Assembly: GCA_019347595.1 (NCBI GenBank)
Contig: JAHWLA010000014.1
Span: forward strand, 1-21,985
Direction of reading: 5' to 3'
DNA length: 21,985 nt
DNA from: Actinomycetota bacterium
Lineage (GTDB): Bacteria > Actinomycetota > Acidimicrobiia > Acidimicrobiales > JAHWLA01
Shown piece after piece: positions 15,817 to 21,985 of this stretch. Numbering within the stretch: position 1 is the first letter of the stretch; every line of letters begins with the position of its first letter. The notes beneath the pieces were generated by a model that made no database searches, was not told the origin of the DNA, and was given only the letters and a program-made list of their open reading frames with translations. The position numbers and the translations under genes were made by a program.

Positions 15817-15853
15817 TTGCGCGCCGAACGGCCGTGACGGAGCCGCTTGTGCC

Positions 15854-15897
15854 GAGGGTTTCTCCTACTGCACCTCCACGCTCCCCGTTCGTACGGT
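15854..15897 (+). promoter_or_regulatory. shared motif site E plus -10-like hexamer, promoter of the alcohol dehydrogenase
   Basis: GAGGGTTTCTCCTAC (15854-15868) matches the cluster motif. TACGGT (15892-15897), which fits the actinobacterial TANNNT -10 pattern, begins 36 nt after the first G. The GTG start at 15904 is 6 nt downstream of it and has no Shine-Dalgarno, as expected for a leaderless message. Confidence 0.5.
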
Positions 15898-15903
15898 CGA
15901 CGG

Positions 15904-16947
15904 GTGAAGGCGCTGCGACTCACGGCCTGGAAGTCCGACCCCGAGCTGTGCGAGGTGGCCGAGCCCGACCCCGGTCGGGGCCAGGTGCGGCTGCGGGTGG
16001 CGGGCGCCGGCGCGTGCCACTCGGACCTGCACCTGTTCGAGCGCTTCGCCCCCGGCGACCTGGCCTGGCGCATCCCGTTCACCATCGGGCACGAGGCGAC
16101 CGGGTGGGTCGACGCCGTGGGGACGGGCGTGACGTCGGTCGAGGTCGGCGAGCCGGTCGCCGTGTACGGCGCCTGGGGCTGCGGCGGGTGCCATCAGTGC
16201 CGGCTCGGGTTCGAGCACCTCTGCGAGCGCCTGCCGACCCTCGGTGGCCTCGGCGGCGGCCTCGGCCACGACGGGGCGATGGCCCCGTACATGCTCGTGC
16301 CTTCGGCCCGCTGGCTCGTCCCGCTCGGCGACGTCGACCCCGTGACGGCCGCCCCGCTCACCGATGCGGCGCTGACGCCGTACCACGGCATCAAGCCGGT
16401 CCTTCCCACGCTCGGCCCCGGCAGGGCGGCGGTCGTCGTCGGGGCCGGGGGCCTGGGCCTGTTCGCCGTCCAACTGCTGCGAGCGTTGTCGCCGGCGGTG
16501 GTGATCGCCGTCGACGAGCGCCCCCGCGCCCTCGAAAGCGCCCGGACGGCGGGCGCCGACCACGTCGTGCTCGCGGGCGACGCCGCCGCCGACGAGGTCC
16601 GCGACCTGACGTCGGGGCGCGGGGCCAACGTCGTCGTCGACACCGTGGGCGCCGCCCCCACCGTGGGCCTGGCTGCGGCTGTGATCGCCCCGATGGGCAA
16701 GATCGTCATCGTGGGCCTGGGCGGCGCCGTGTTGCGGGCGGGGTTCGGCGTGTTGCCGTTCGACGTCTCGGTCAGCAGCGCCTACTGGGGCACCCGGGCC
16801 GAGCTCGTCGAAGTCGTCGAGCTCGCTCGCACCGGCCACCTCCCCCCCCTCGTGCGGACGTTCCCGCTGGACCGGGCGCTCGACGCCTACGACGCCATGC
16901 GGGCGGGGACCCTCGACGGCCGCGCCGTGATCACGCCCAACCCGTAG
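15904..16947 (+). CDS. zinc-dependent alcohol dehydrogenase (MDR family)
   Basis: A 347-residue medium-chain zinc alcohol dehydrogenase oxidising an alcohol to a ketone or aldehyde with NAD(P). Catalytic-zinc ligands are Cys38 (GACHSD), His63 with Glu64 (GHEATG) and Asp154. Structural zinc is held by Cys93, Cys96, Cys99 and Cys107 (CGGCHQC then C). The Rossmann motif is GAGGLG (180-185), and Asp near VVIAVDERP suggests NAD. The GTG at 15904 gives the standard N-terminus VKALRLTAW; the frame is open from 15847, but those extra residues fall on promoter site E. It heads the ADH-BVMO-esterase-PrpE-ACAD strand run, although motif site F just downstream can start the BVMO separately. Making the ketone substrate of the BVMO is the likely job. 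Confidence 0.92.
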   Translation: MKALRLTAWKSDPELCEVAEPDPGRGQVRLRVAGAGACHSDLHLFERFAPGDLAWRIPFTIGHEATGWVDAVGTGVTSVEVGEPVAVYGAWGCGGCHQCRLGFEHLCERLPTLGGLGGGLGHDGAMAPYMLVPSARWLVPLGDVDPVTAAPLTDAALTPYHGIKPVLPTLGPGRAAVVVGAGGLGLFAVQLLRALSPAVVIAVDERPRALESARTAGADHVVLAGDAAADEVRDLTSGRGANVVVDTVGAAPTVGLAAAVIAPMGKIVIVGLGGAVLRAGFGVLPFDVSVSSAYWGTRAELVEVVELARTGHLPPLVRTFPLDRALDAYDAMRAGTLDGRAVITPNP

Positions 16948-16967
16948 GCAGCCGGCCCGCGTATCGC

Positions 16968-17011
16968 GAGGGATTGCCCCACTTCTCCACCGAGGCGGGG
17001 ACCGGGATCGT
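16968..17011 (+). promoter_or_regulatory. shared motif site F plus -10-like hexamer, promoter of the BVMO operon
   Basis: GAGGGATTGCCCCAC (16968-16982) matches the cluster motif, and TCGCGAGGGATTGCCCC parallels TCGCAAGGGCATCCCCT at site C. GATCGT (17006-17011) begins 36 nt after the first G. A start near 17018 would leave a 40-nt leader carrying the AAAGGA ribosome-binding site of the ATG at 17058. Confidence 0.45.
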
Positions 17012-17057
17012 GAACGGAGAGGCAAGCCGACCGCGCCGACGGTCGGAAAGGACGGTC

Positions 17058-19049
17058 ATGCAAGGAACCTGGGAACTGGCCGGGACGCCGGACGAGGAGA
17101 TCGAGCGGGCGCTGGCGGGCGCCGACCTCCGCGTGCTTGTCGTGCTGCTGGCGCAGCTCACCGGCGGCGACGACCGGTGGTTCCAGCCGCGCTACCAGCC
17201 TGCATTCGACATCAACCTGTTCAGCGACCCCGACGCCGGGCTGTCGGTGGAGGCGCAGGCCGAGGTGCGCGCCGCGGCCCTCGAGGTCCTCATCGCCCTC
17301 CGCGACGGCAAGGCGACCTTGCCGCCGCCGCCCGACGAGCACCTGATGGCCAAGCTCATGACGCTGTGCATGGGCGAGCCCGTCGGCCCCGAGTACGCCC
17401 CCATGATGCTGGAGCAGCTGGGCTTCCGGCCTGCCGACGTGGAGCTGCCCGAGCCGCCCCGTCGTGAGGCGCTGGAGTCGTTCCACGTGGTCGTGATCGG
17501 CGCAGGCGTGTCCGGGCTGTGCGCGGCGATCAAGCTGGAGCGCCTCGGCATCTCCTACACGGTGCTGGAGAAGAACGACTCGGTCGGCGGGACCTGGTAC
17601 GAGAACAGCTACCCCGACTGCGGCGTCGACACGCCGAACCACTTCTACTCCTTCTCGTTCGCGCCCAACCACGACTGGTCGTGCTACTTCTCGAAGCGGG
17701 ACGAGCTGCACGCCTACCTCCAGTCGTGCGCGCACGAGTTCGGCGTCCTGCCCCACATCCGCTTCGGCACCACCGTGGTCGGCGCCGACTTCGACGACGA
17801 GGCCGGCGTGTGGGACGTCACCGCCCGCGACGCCGACGGCAACGAGCTCCGCATCGCGGCCAACGCCGTCGTGTGCGGCATCGGCCAGTTGAACCGCCCC
17901 AAGCTTCCGACCATCGAGGGCATGGAGACGTTCGCCGGGCCGTCGTTCCACTCCTCGCGTTGGCGCCACGACATCGACCTCGAGGGCCTGCGTGTCGCCG
18001 TCATCGGCACCGGCGCCAGCGCCATCCAACTGGTGCGCACCACCGCCGAGCGGGCGGGCCGGCTCACGATCTTCCAGCGGTCGCCGCAGTGGGTCCTGAG
18101 CAACCCCGACTACTACCGCGAGGTCGACGACACCAAGAAGTGGCTCCTCCACAACGTCCCGCACTACGCGGCGTGGTACCGGTTCATCCTGTTCTACCGG
18201 TTCGCCGACGCGCTGCACGGCGCCCTGCAGATCGACCCCGACTGGCCCCACCCCGATCGCTCGATCAACGCCCAGAACGATCGGCACCGGGAGTACCTGA
18301 CCCGGTACATCCGCGCCCAGGTGGGGGACCGCACCGACCTCCTCCCCAAGGTCATCCCGTCGTACCCGCCGTGGGGCAAGCGCATGCTCATGGACAACGA
18401 CTGGTTCAAGACGCTCAAGCGCGACAACGTCGAGCTGGTCGACGACGCCATCCGGCGCATCACCCCCACGGGGGTCGAGCTGGCCGACGGCCGCCTCATC
18501 GAGCTCGACGTCATCGTCTACGCCACCGGCTTCGAGACGACGCGCATCCTCGGGTCGCTCGAGTTCCGTGGCCGCGGTGGGCAGTCGCTGGCCGAGCGCT
18601 GGGGCGACGACGACGCACGGGCCAACCTGGGGATCACCGTGCCGGGCTTCCCGAACCTGTTCTTCCTCTACGGGCCCAATACCAACCTGGCCCACGGCGG
18701 CAGCATCATCTTCCACGCCGAGTGCCAGGTCCGCTACGTCATGGGATGCCTGACCGAGCTCATCGCCCGCGGCGCCCAGACCATCGAGTGCACGCCCGAG
18801 GCCTACGAGGAGTACAACCGACGCGTCGACGACGCCGTCGGGCGCATGGTGTGGGCGCACCCCGGGGCGACCAACTGGTACCGCAACAGCGCAGGCCGGG
18901 TGGTCTGCAACTCGCCGTGGCGCCTGGTCGACTACTGGCAGATGACCCGGGAGCCGAACTTCGAGGAGTTCCGCTTCGACGGCGCCGCCGCCGGGGCGGG
19001 TTCGACCGAGCTCGTCGCAGGCGCCGCGCATGCCACCGATGGGCGCTGA
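17058..19049 (+). CDS. Baeyer-Villiger flavin monooxygenase with N-terminal extension
   Basis: 663 residues. A class B flavoprotein monooxygenase inserting one oxygen next to a ketone carbonyl to give an ester or lactone, using FAD and NADPH. FAD motif GAGVSG is at 148-153, followed by EKNDSVGGTWYENSYPDCGVD. The Baeyer-Villiger fingerprint FxGxxxHxxxW is intact (Phe292, Gly294, His298, Trp302), and the NADPH motif GTGASA is at 317-322. About 140 residues precede the first Rossmann fold, whereas cyclohexanone monooxygenase types have almost none; the 4-hydroxyacetophenone monooxygenase group has a comparable extension. The extension is helical in appearance and contains PAFDINLFSDPDAGLS. ATG 17058 follows AAAGGA at a good distance. 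The next gene, an esterase, starts inside its 3' end, so the ester product is probably hydrolysed at once. Confidence 0.93.
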   Translation: MQGTWELAGTPDEEIERALAGADLRVLVVLLAQLTGGDDRWFQPRYQPAFDINLFSDPDAGLSVEAQAEVRAAALEVLIALRDGKATLPPPPDEHLMAKLMTLCMGEPVGPEYAPMMLEQLGFRPADVELPEPPRREALESFHVVVIGAGVSGLCAAIKLERLGISYTVLEKNDSVGGTWYENSYPDCGVDTPNHFYSFSFAPNHDWSCYFSKRDELHAYLQSCAHEFGVLPHIRFGTTVVGADFDDEAGVWDVTARDADGNELRIAANAVVCGIGQLNRPKLPTIEGMETFAGPSFHSSRWRHDIDLEGLRVAVIGTGASAIQLVRTTAERAGRLTIFQRSPQWVLSNPDYYREVDDTKKWLLHNVPHYAAWYRFILFYRFADALHGALQIDPDWPHPDRSINAQNDRHREYLTRYIRAQVGDRTDLLPKVIPSYPPWGKRMLMDNDWFKTLKRDNVELVDDAIRRITPTGVELADGRLIELDVIVYATGFETTRILGSLEFRGRGGQSLAERWGDDDARANLGITVPGFPNLFFLYGPNTNLAHGGSIIFHAECQVRYVMGCLTELIARGAQTIECTPEAYEEYNRRVDDAVGRMVWAHPGATNWYRNSAGRVVCNSPWRLVDYWQMTREPNFEEFRFDGAAAGAGSTELVAGAAHATDGR

Positions 19050-19980
19050 GGCCGCGGTCGATCCGGTCGTCCGCCGCATCCTCGACCAACTGGCGGCAAC
19101 AGGGTTCGACGGCTTCTCGTCGGCGCCACTGGCAGCGACGCGGGACGGCATGGTCAGCGCGGCGGCGGCCATGCCGAAGCCCGAGGTGGCCTCGGTGGTC
19201 GAGCTGGCCGTGCCGGGACCTGCAGGCCCGCTGCGCACCGTCGTCTACCGCCCCGCCGTCGACCACGACGGGCCGCTGCCGGTCGTCGTGTTCTTCCACG
19301 GGGGCGGGTTCGTCATGGGCGGTATCGAGTCGCACGACGCCCTGTGCCGGTCGCTGGCGAACGCGTCGGGCGTCGCCGTCGCCTCGGTCGACTACCGGCT
19401 GGCGCCTGAGCATGCCTTTCCTGCCGCGGTCGACGACGCCTGGGCCGCCGTCCGCTGGATCGCAGGCCACGGCGCGGACGTCGGCCTCGACGGCGGTCGC
19501 CTGGCCGTGGCGGGGGACTCGGCGGGGGGCAACCTGGCGGCCGTGGTGGCGCTGCTCGCCCGTGACGCCGGGATGACGGCGATGCGCTTCCAACTCCTGC
19601 TCTACCCCACGCTCGACGCCCGCCTGGGGTCGCCCTCGGTCGACGAGCTCGCCGAGGGCTACATGCTCACCAAGCGAGACCTCGAGTGGTTCTACGAGTG
19701 CTACGCGCCGCCCGACAAGGACGACTGGCGGGTGTCGCCGCTACACGCCGCCGACCTCTCCGGCCTGCCACCCGCATTGGTGATCACGGCCCAGTTCGAC
19801 CCGCTGCGCGACGAGGGCGAGGCGTACGTGGCGAAGCTGCTCGCCTCGGGGGTGGCGGCCGCCTCCGTGCGCTTCGACGGCATGATCCATGGTTTCCTGG
19901 GGTTCCCCGAGCAGCTCGTCCCGGCATCGGGGGCGGCGTTGGGACAAGCAGGGCGAGCGCTCGCCGCCGCCCTGGCGTGA
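19030..19980 (+). CDS. HSL-family alpha/beta hydrolase (esterase)
   Basis: A 316-residue esterase of the hormone-sensitive-lipase family. The oxyanion motif is HGGGF (His90-Gly93), the nucleophile elbow GDSAGG (Ser164), and the triad is completed by Asp257 (FDPLRDEG) and His287 (MIHGF). DYRLAPEHAFPAAVDD is the conserved segment between them. No signal peptide is seen, so it acts in the cytoplasm, usually on short-chain or bulky-alcohol esters. The ATG at 19030 overlaps the BVMO by 20 nt; an ATG at 19039 is an alternative and neither has a strong ribosome-binding site, so coupling to BVMO translation is likely. BVMO-esterase pairs are known from ketone degradation (4-hydroxyacetophenone and acetone routes), which supports cleavage of the BVMO ester. 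Confidence 0.93.
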   Translation: MPPMGAEAAVDPVVRRILDQLAATGFDGFSSAPLAATRDGMVSAAAAMPKPEVASVVELAVPGPAGPLRTVVYRPAVDHDGPLPVVVFFHGGGFVMGGIESHDALCRSLANASGVAVASVDYRLAPEHAFPAAVDDAWAAVRWIAGHGADVGLDGGRLAVAGDSAGGNLAAVVALLARDAGMTAMRFQLLLYPTLDARLGSPSVDELAEGYMLTKRDLEWFYECYAPPDKDDWRVSPLHAADLSGLPPALVITAQFDPLRDEGEAYVAKLLASGVAAASVRFDGMIHGFLGFPEQLVPASGAALGQAGRALAAALA

Positions 19981-19996
19981 GCGAAAGGGGCAGAGC

Positions 19997-21868
19997 ATGA
20001 CGTCGTACGAGCAGGCGTACCGCCGCAGCCTCGAGGACCCCGACGGCTTCTGGGGCGAGGCGGCCGCCGCCATCGAGTGGGAGCGGGCGCCGCAGGTCGT
20101 CCTCGACGCGAGCCGTCCGCCGTTCACTCGGTGGTTCCCCGACGGCCGGATGAACACCTGCCACAACGCGCTCGACCGCCATGTCGCCGCAGGCGCGGGC
20201 GAGCGCCCCGCGCTGGTCCACGACAGCCCCGTCACCGGGACCACCGAGGTGGTCACCTACCGCGAGCTTCGCGACCGGGTGGCCGCCTTCGCCGGCGGCC
20301 TGCGCGAGCTCGGCGTCGAGCAGGGCGACCGCGTCGTGCTCTACATGCCGATGGTGCCCGAGGCTGTCGTCGCCATGCTGGCCTGTGCCCGCCTGGGCGC
20401 CGTGCACTCGGTCGTCTTCGGCGGGTTCGCGCCCGCCGAGTTGGCCGCCCGCATCGACCACGCCAAGCCCAAGGTCGTCGTCACCGCCTCGTGCGGCATC
20501 GAGCCGTCGCGCGTGGTGGAGTACCTGCCGCTGTTGCGGCGGGCCATGGAGCTCGCCGACCACGAGCCGGACCGGTGTGTCGTGCTGGCGCGCCCCCAGG
20601 CCCCGGTGACGCTCGGGCCGCAGGACGTGGCGTGGGAGGACGTCGCTGCGGCCGACCCGGTGGCGTGCGTCCCGGTCGACGCCACCGACCCGCTGTACGT
20701 CCTCTACACGTCGGGGACGACGGGCCGCCCGAAGGGCGTGGTGCGCGACAACGGCGGCCACGCCGTCGCCCTGCGGTGGAGCATGGAGAACGTCTACGGC
20801 GTGGCACCCGGCGACGTCTTCTGGGCCGCCTCCGACATCGGCTGGGTGGTCGGCCACAGCTACATCATCTACGGGCCGCTGCTCCAGGGGTGTACGACCG
20901 TGCTCTACGAGGGCAAGCCGGTGGGCACGCCCGACGCGGGCGCCTTCTGGCGGGTGGTGGCCGAGCATGGCGTCGACGTGATGTTCACCGCGCCCACCGC
21001 CCTGCGCGCCATCAAGAAGGAAGACCCCAAGGGGGCCAAGCTCGCCGAGCACGACGTGCGCACGCTGCGCCACCTCTTCCTCGCCGGCGAGCGCCTCGAC
21101 CCGGAGACGTACCAGTGGGCGCGCGACCTGCTCGGCATCCCGGTGATCGACCACTGGTGGCAGACCGAGACCGGGTGGGCCATCGCCGCCGATCCTGTCG
21201 GGCTGGAGGAGCTCCCGGTCAAGGCCGGGTCGCCCACCGTCCCCATGCCCGGCTACGACGTGCACATCCTCGACGAGGCAGGGCGGGAGCTCCCGGCGGG
21301 GGAGCAGGGGAGCATCGTCCTGCGCGAGCCGCTGCCGCCGGGCTGCCTGGCGACCCTGTGGGGCGACGACGAGCGGTTCGTGCAGTCGTACTTCTCCGCC
21401 TTCCCCGGCCACTACCTGAGCGGGGACGGCGGCTACCGCGACGAGGACGGCTACCTGTTCGTCATGGGCCGGATCGACGACGTCATCAACGTCGCGGGCC
21501 ATCGCCTGTCGACCGGCGCCATCGAGGAGGTCGTGGCGGGCCACCCGGCGGTCGCCGAGTGCGCCGTGGTCGGTGTCGCCGACGCCCTCAAGGGCCAGGT
21601 GCCGCGGGGGTTCGTGGTGCTCAAGGCCGGCGTCGAGGCGGCGCCTGAGCAGGTGGAGGCGGAGCTCGTGGCCCGGGTGCGCGACATGGTCGGCCCCATT
21701 GCCTGCTTCCGCCGAGCCGACGTGGTGCAGGCGCTGCCGAAGACCCGGTCGGGCAAGATCCTCCGGGGGGCGATGCGCGCCATCGCCGACGGGCGCGACG
21801 AGCCGGTGCCGTCGACGATCGAGGACCCCGCCGTCCTCGACGCGCTGCGCCCGCTGCTCACCGACTGA
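19997..21868 (+). CDS. prpE: propionyl-CoA synthetase (PrpE-like acyl-CoA synthetase)
   Basis: A 623-residue AMP-forming short-chain acyl-CoA synthetase, close to the ~630 residues of PrpE. It follows the PrpE pattern: FWGEAAAAIEWERAP at the N-terminus, FGGFAPAELAARIDHAKPK (141-159), P-loop YTSGTTGRPKG (237-247), SDIGWVVGHSYIIYGPLL, HWWQTETGW, and VINVAGHRLSTGAIEEV. The catalytic lysine, the site usually controlled by acetylation, is Lys587 in TRSGKILRG. ATG 19997 is chosen for the MTSYEQAYRRSLEDP N-terminus and the AAAGGGG about 9 nt upstream, 16 nt after the esterase stop. Family knowledge gives propionate as main substrate, with acetate or other short acids possible. Here it would capture the acid freed by the esterase. 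It is called from sequence pattern only. Confidence 0.9.
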   Translation: MTSYEQAYRRSLEDPDGFWGEAAAAIEWERAPQVVLDASRPPFTRWFPDGRMNTCHNALDRHVAAGAGERPALVHDSPVTGTTEVVTYRELRDRVAAFAGGLRELGVEQGDRVVLYMPMVPEAVVAMLACARLGAVHSVVFGGFAPAELAARIDHAKPKVVVTASCGIEPSRVVEYLPLLRRAMELADHEPDRCVVLARPQAPVTLGPQDVAWEDVAAADPVACVPVDATDPLYVLYTSGTTGRPKGVVRDNGGHAVALRWSMENVYGVAPGDVFWAASDIGWVVGHSYIIYGPLLQGCTTVLYEGKPVGTPDAGAFWRVVAEHGVDVMFTAPTALRAIKKEDPKGAKLAEHDVRTLRHLFLAGERLDPETYQWARDLLGIPVIDHWWQTETGWAIAADPVGLEELPVKAGSPTVPMPGYDVHILDEAGRELPAGEQGSIVLREPLPPGCLATLWGDDERFVQSYFSAFPGHYLSGDGGYRDEDGYLFVMGRIDDVINVAGHRLSTGAIEEVVAGHPAVAECAVVGVADALKGQVPRGFVVLKAGVEAAPEQVEAELVARVRDMVGPIACFRRADVVQALPKTRSGKILRGAMRAIADGRDEPVPSTIEDPAVLDALRPLLTD

Positions 21869-21902
21869 TCCCCAGCCACTCCTCGCACAGACAAGGAACC
21901 CC

Positions 21903-21985
21903 GTGGACTTCGAGCTGTCGCCTGAACTGACCGAGCTGCAAACCACCGTCCGGCGGCTGAGCCAGGACAAGGTCAAGCCCCGGGC
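21903..21985 (+). CDS. acyl-CoA dehydrogenase, N-terminal fragment
   Basis: An open frame begins at a GTG with AAGGAA about 5 nt upstream and runs off the right edge, giving MDFELSPELTELQTTVRR followed by LSQDKVKPR. This is the usual first helix of FadE-type acyl-CoA dehydrogenases (MDFxLSxExxxLxxTVRRxxxxxVxPR). It starts 34 nt after the propionyl-CoA synthetase stop with no motif copy or terminator between, so it is probably the next gene of the same operon. Only about 27 residues are visible; the flavin and catalytic regions lie outside the window. Confidence 0.75.
   Translation, partial: MDFELSPELTELQTTVRRLSQDKVKPR

Noticed and set aside
15805..15818. GAGGGTTCAAGTTG as a seventh motif copy
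   Set aside because: It has the GAGGGTT half but lacks the CCC half, and no -10-like hexamer lies at the expected spacing toward either gene.
15743..16085. 114-residue N-terminal extension of the acyl-CoA dehydrogenase
   Set aside because: It would cross the divergent promoter region and the start of the ADH gene; the GTG at 15743 has AAGGAG just upstream and gives the normal family length.
14535..17057. Apparent giant fusion of an upstream open frame to the BVMO (frame open from 14535)
   Set aside because: Upstream of 17058 the translation is low-complexity and crosses the acyl-CoA dehydrogenase and ADH genes in the wrong frame; ATG 17058 has a good ribosome-binding site.
16887..19238. Minus-strand open frame of 783 codons opposite the BVMO
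   Set aside because: It is compositionally a shadow; the plus-strand frame carries intact FAD, NADPH and Baeyer-Villiger motifs.
1..21985. Mobile elements, CRISPR arrays, tRNA or rRNA genes, riboswitches
   Set aside because: No transposase, integrase, evenly spaced repeats, cloverleaf-like segment or conserved leader was found on either strand by reading. Small structured RNAs cannot be excluded by eye.

Overview
The window is a gene-dense, very GC-rich stretch with GTG starts, 4-nt start/stop overlaps and mycobacterial-style lipid and steroid-type catabolic families (FadD19-like ligase, acyl-CoA dehydrogenases, Baeyer-Villiger monooxygenase). This points to a high-GC actinomycetote, perhaps an acidimicrobiial or related environmental lineage; the lineage is an inference. 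I see no rRNA, tRNA, CRISPR array, insertion sequence or phage gene. The longest stretch without a gene is about 180 bp, and almost every non-coding gap can be read as a promoter.

Layout. (1) 1-280: 3' end of an SMP-30/gluconolactonase-like gene, convergent with an alpha/beta hydrolase (314-1195, minus). (2) 1379-9359, plus: a FadD19-like acyl-CoA ligase, then a four-gene set in which each gene overlaps the next by 4 nt: CehA/McbA-type PHP metallohydrolase, SDR, GH94/GH36-type glycoside phosphorylase-like protein, and DUF4432 aldose-epimerase-like protein. (3) 11549-9401, minus: SDR, VOC/glyoxalase-fold protein and enoyl-CoA hydratase, also joined by 4-nt overlaps. (4) 15743-11613, minus: an acyl-CoA dehydrogenase followed by a 961-residue ATP-binding LuxR-family regulator. 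(5) 15904-21985, plus: zinc alcohol dehydrogenase, N-terminally extended Baeyer-Villiger monooxygenase, HSL-family esterase, propionyl-CoA synthetase and the start of a second acyl-CoA dehydrogenase.

How the genes may work together. Segment 5 reads as a complete route: alcohol to ketone (ADH), ketone to ester (BVMO), ester to alcohol plus short acid (esterase), acid to acyl-CoA (PrpE-like). The ligase, dehydrogenases, hydratase and SDRs could carry the remaining carbon through beta-oxidation-type steps. The sugar-type enzymes of segment 2 suggest that the substrate is glycosylated or that a sugar is processed alongside it. The substrate is not identifiable from sequence.

Main discovery candidate: a shared promoter element. 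A semi-palindromic motif, GGGNTTNCCCYAC, lies upstream of six transcription units (sites near 1271, 1313, 3052, 11594, 15860 and 16974). In all six, a -10-like hexamer begins 36-38 nt after the first G of the motif. This is the geometry of an activator overlapping the -35 region. The large LuxR-family protein encoded in the middle of the cluster is the obvious candidate to bind it, making the window look like one locally encoded catabolic regulon.
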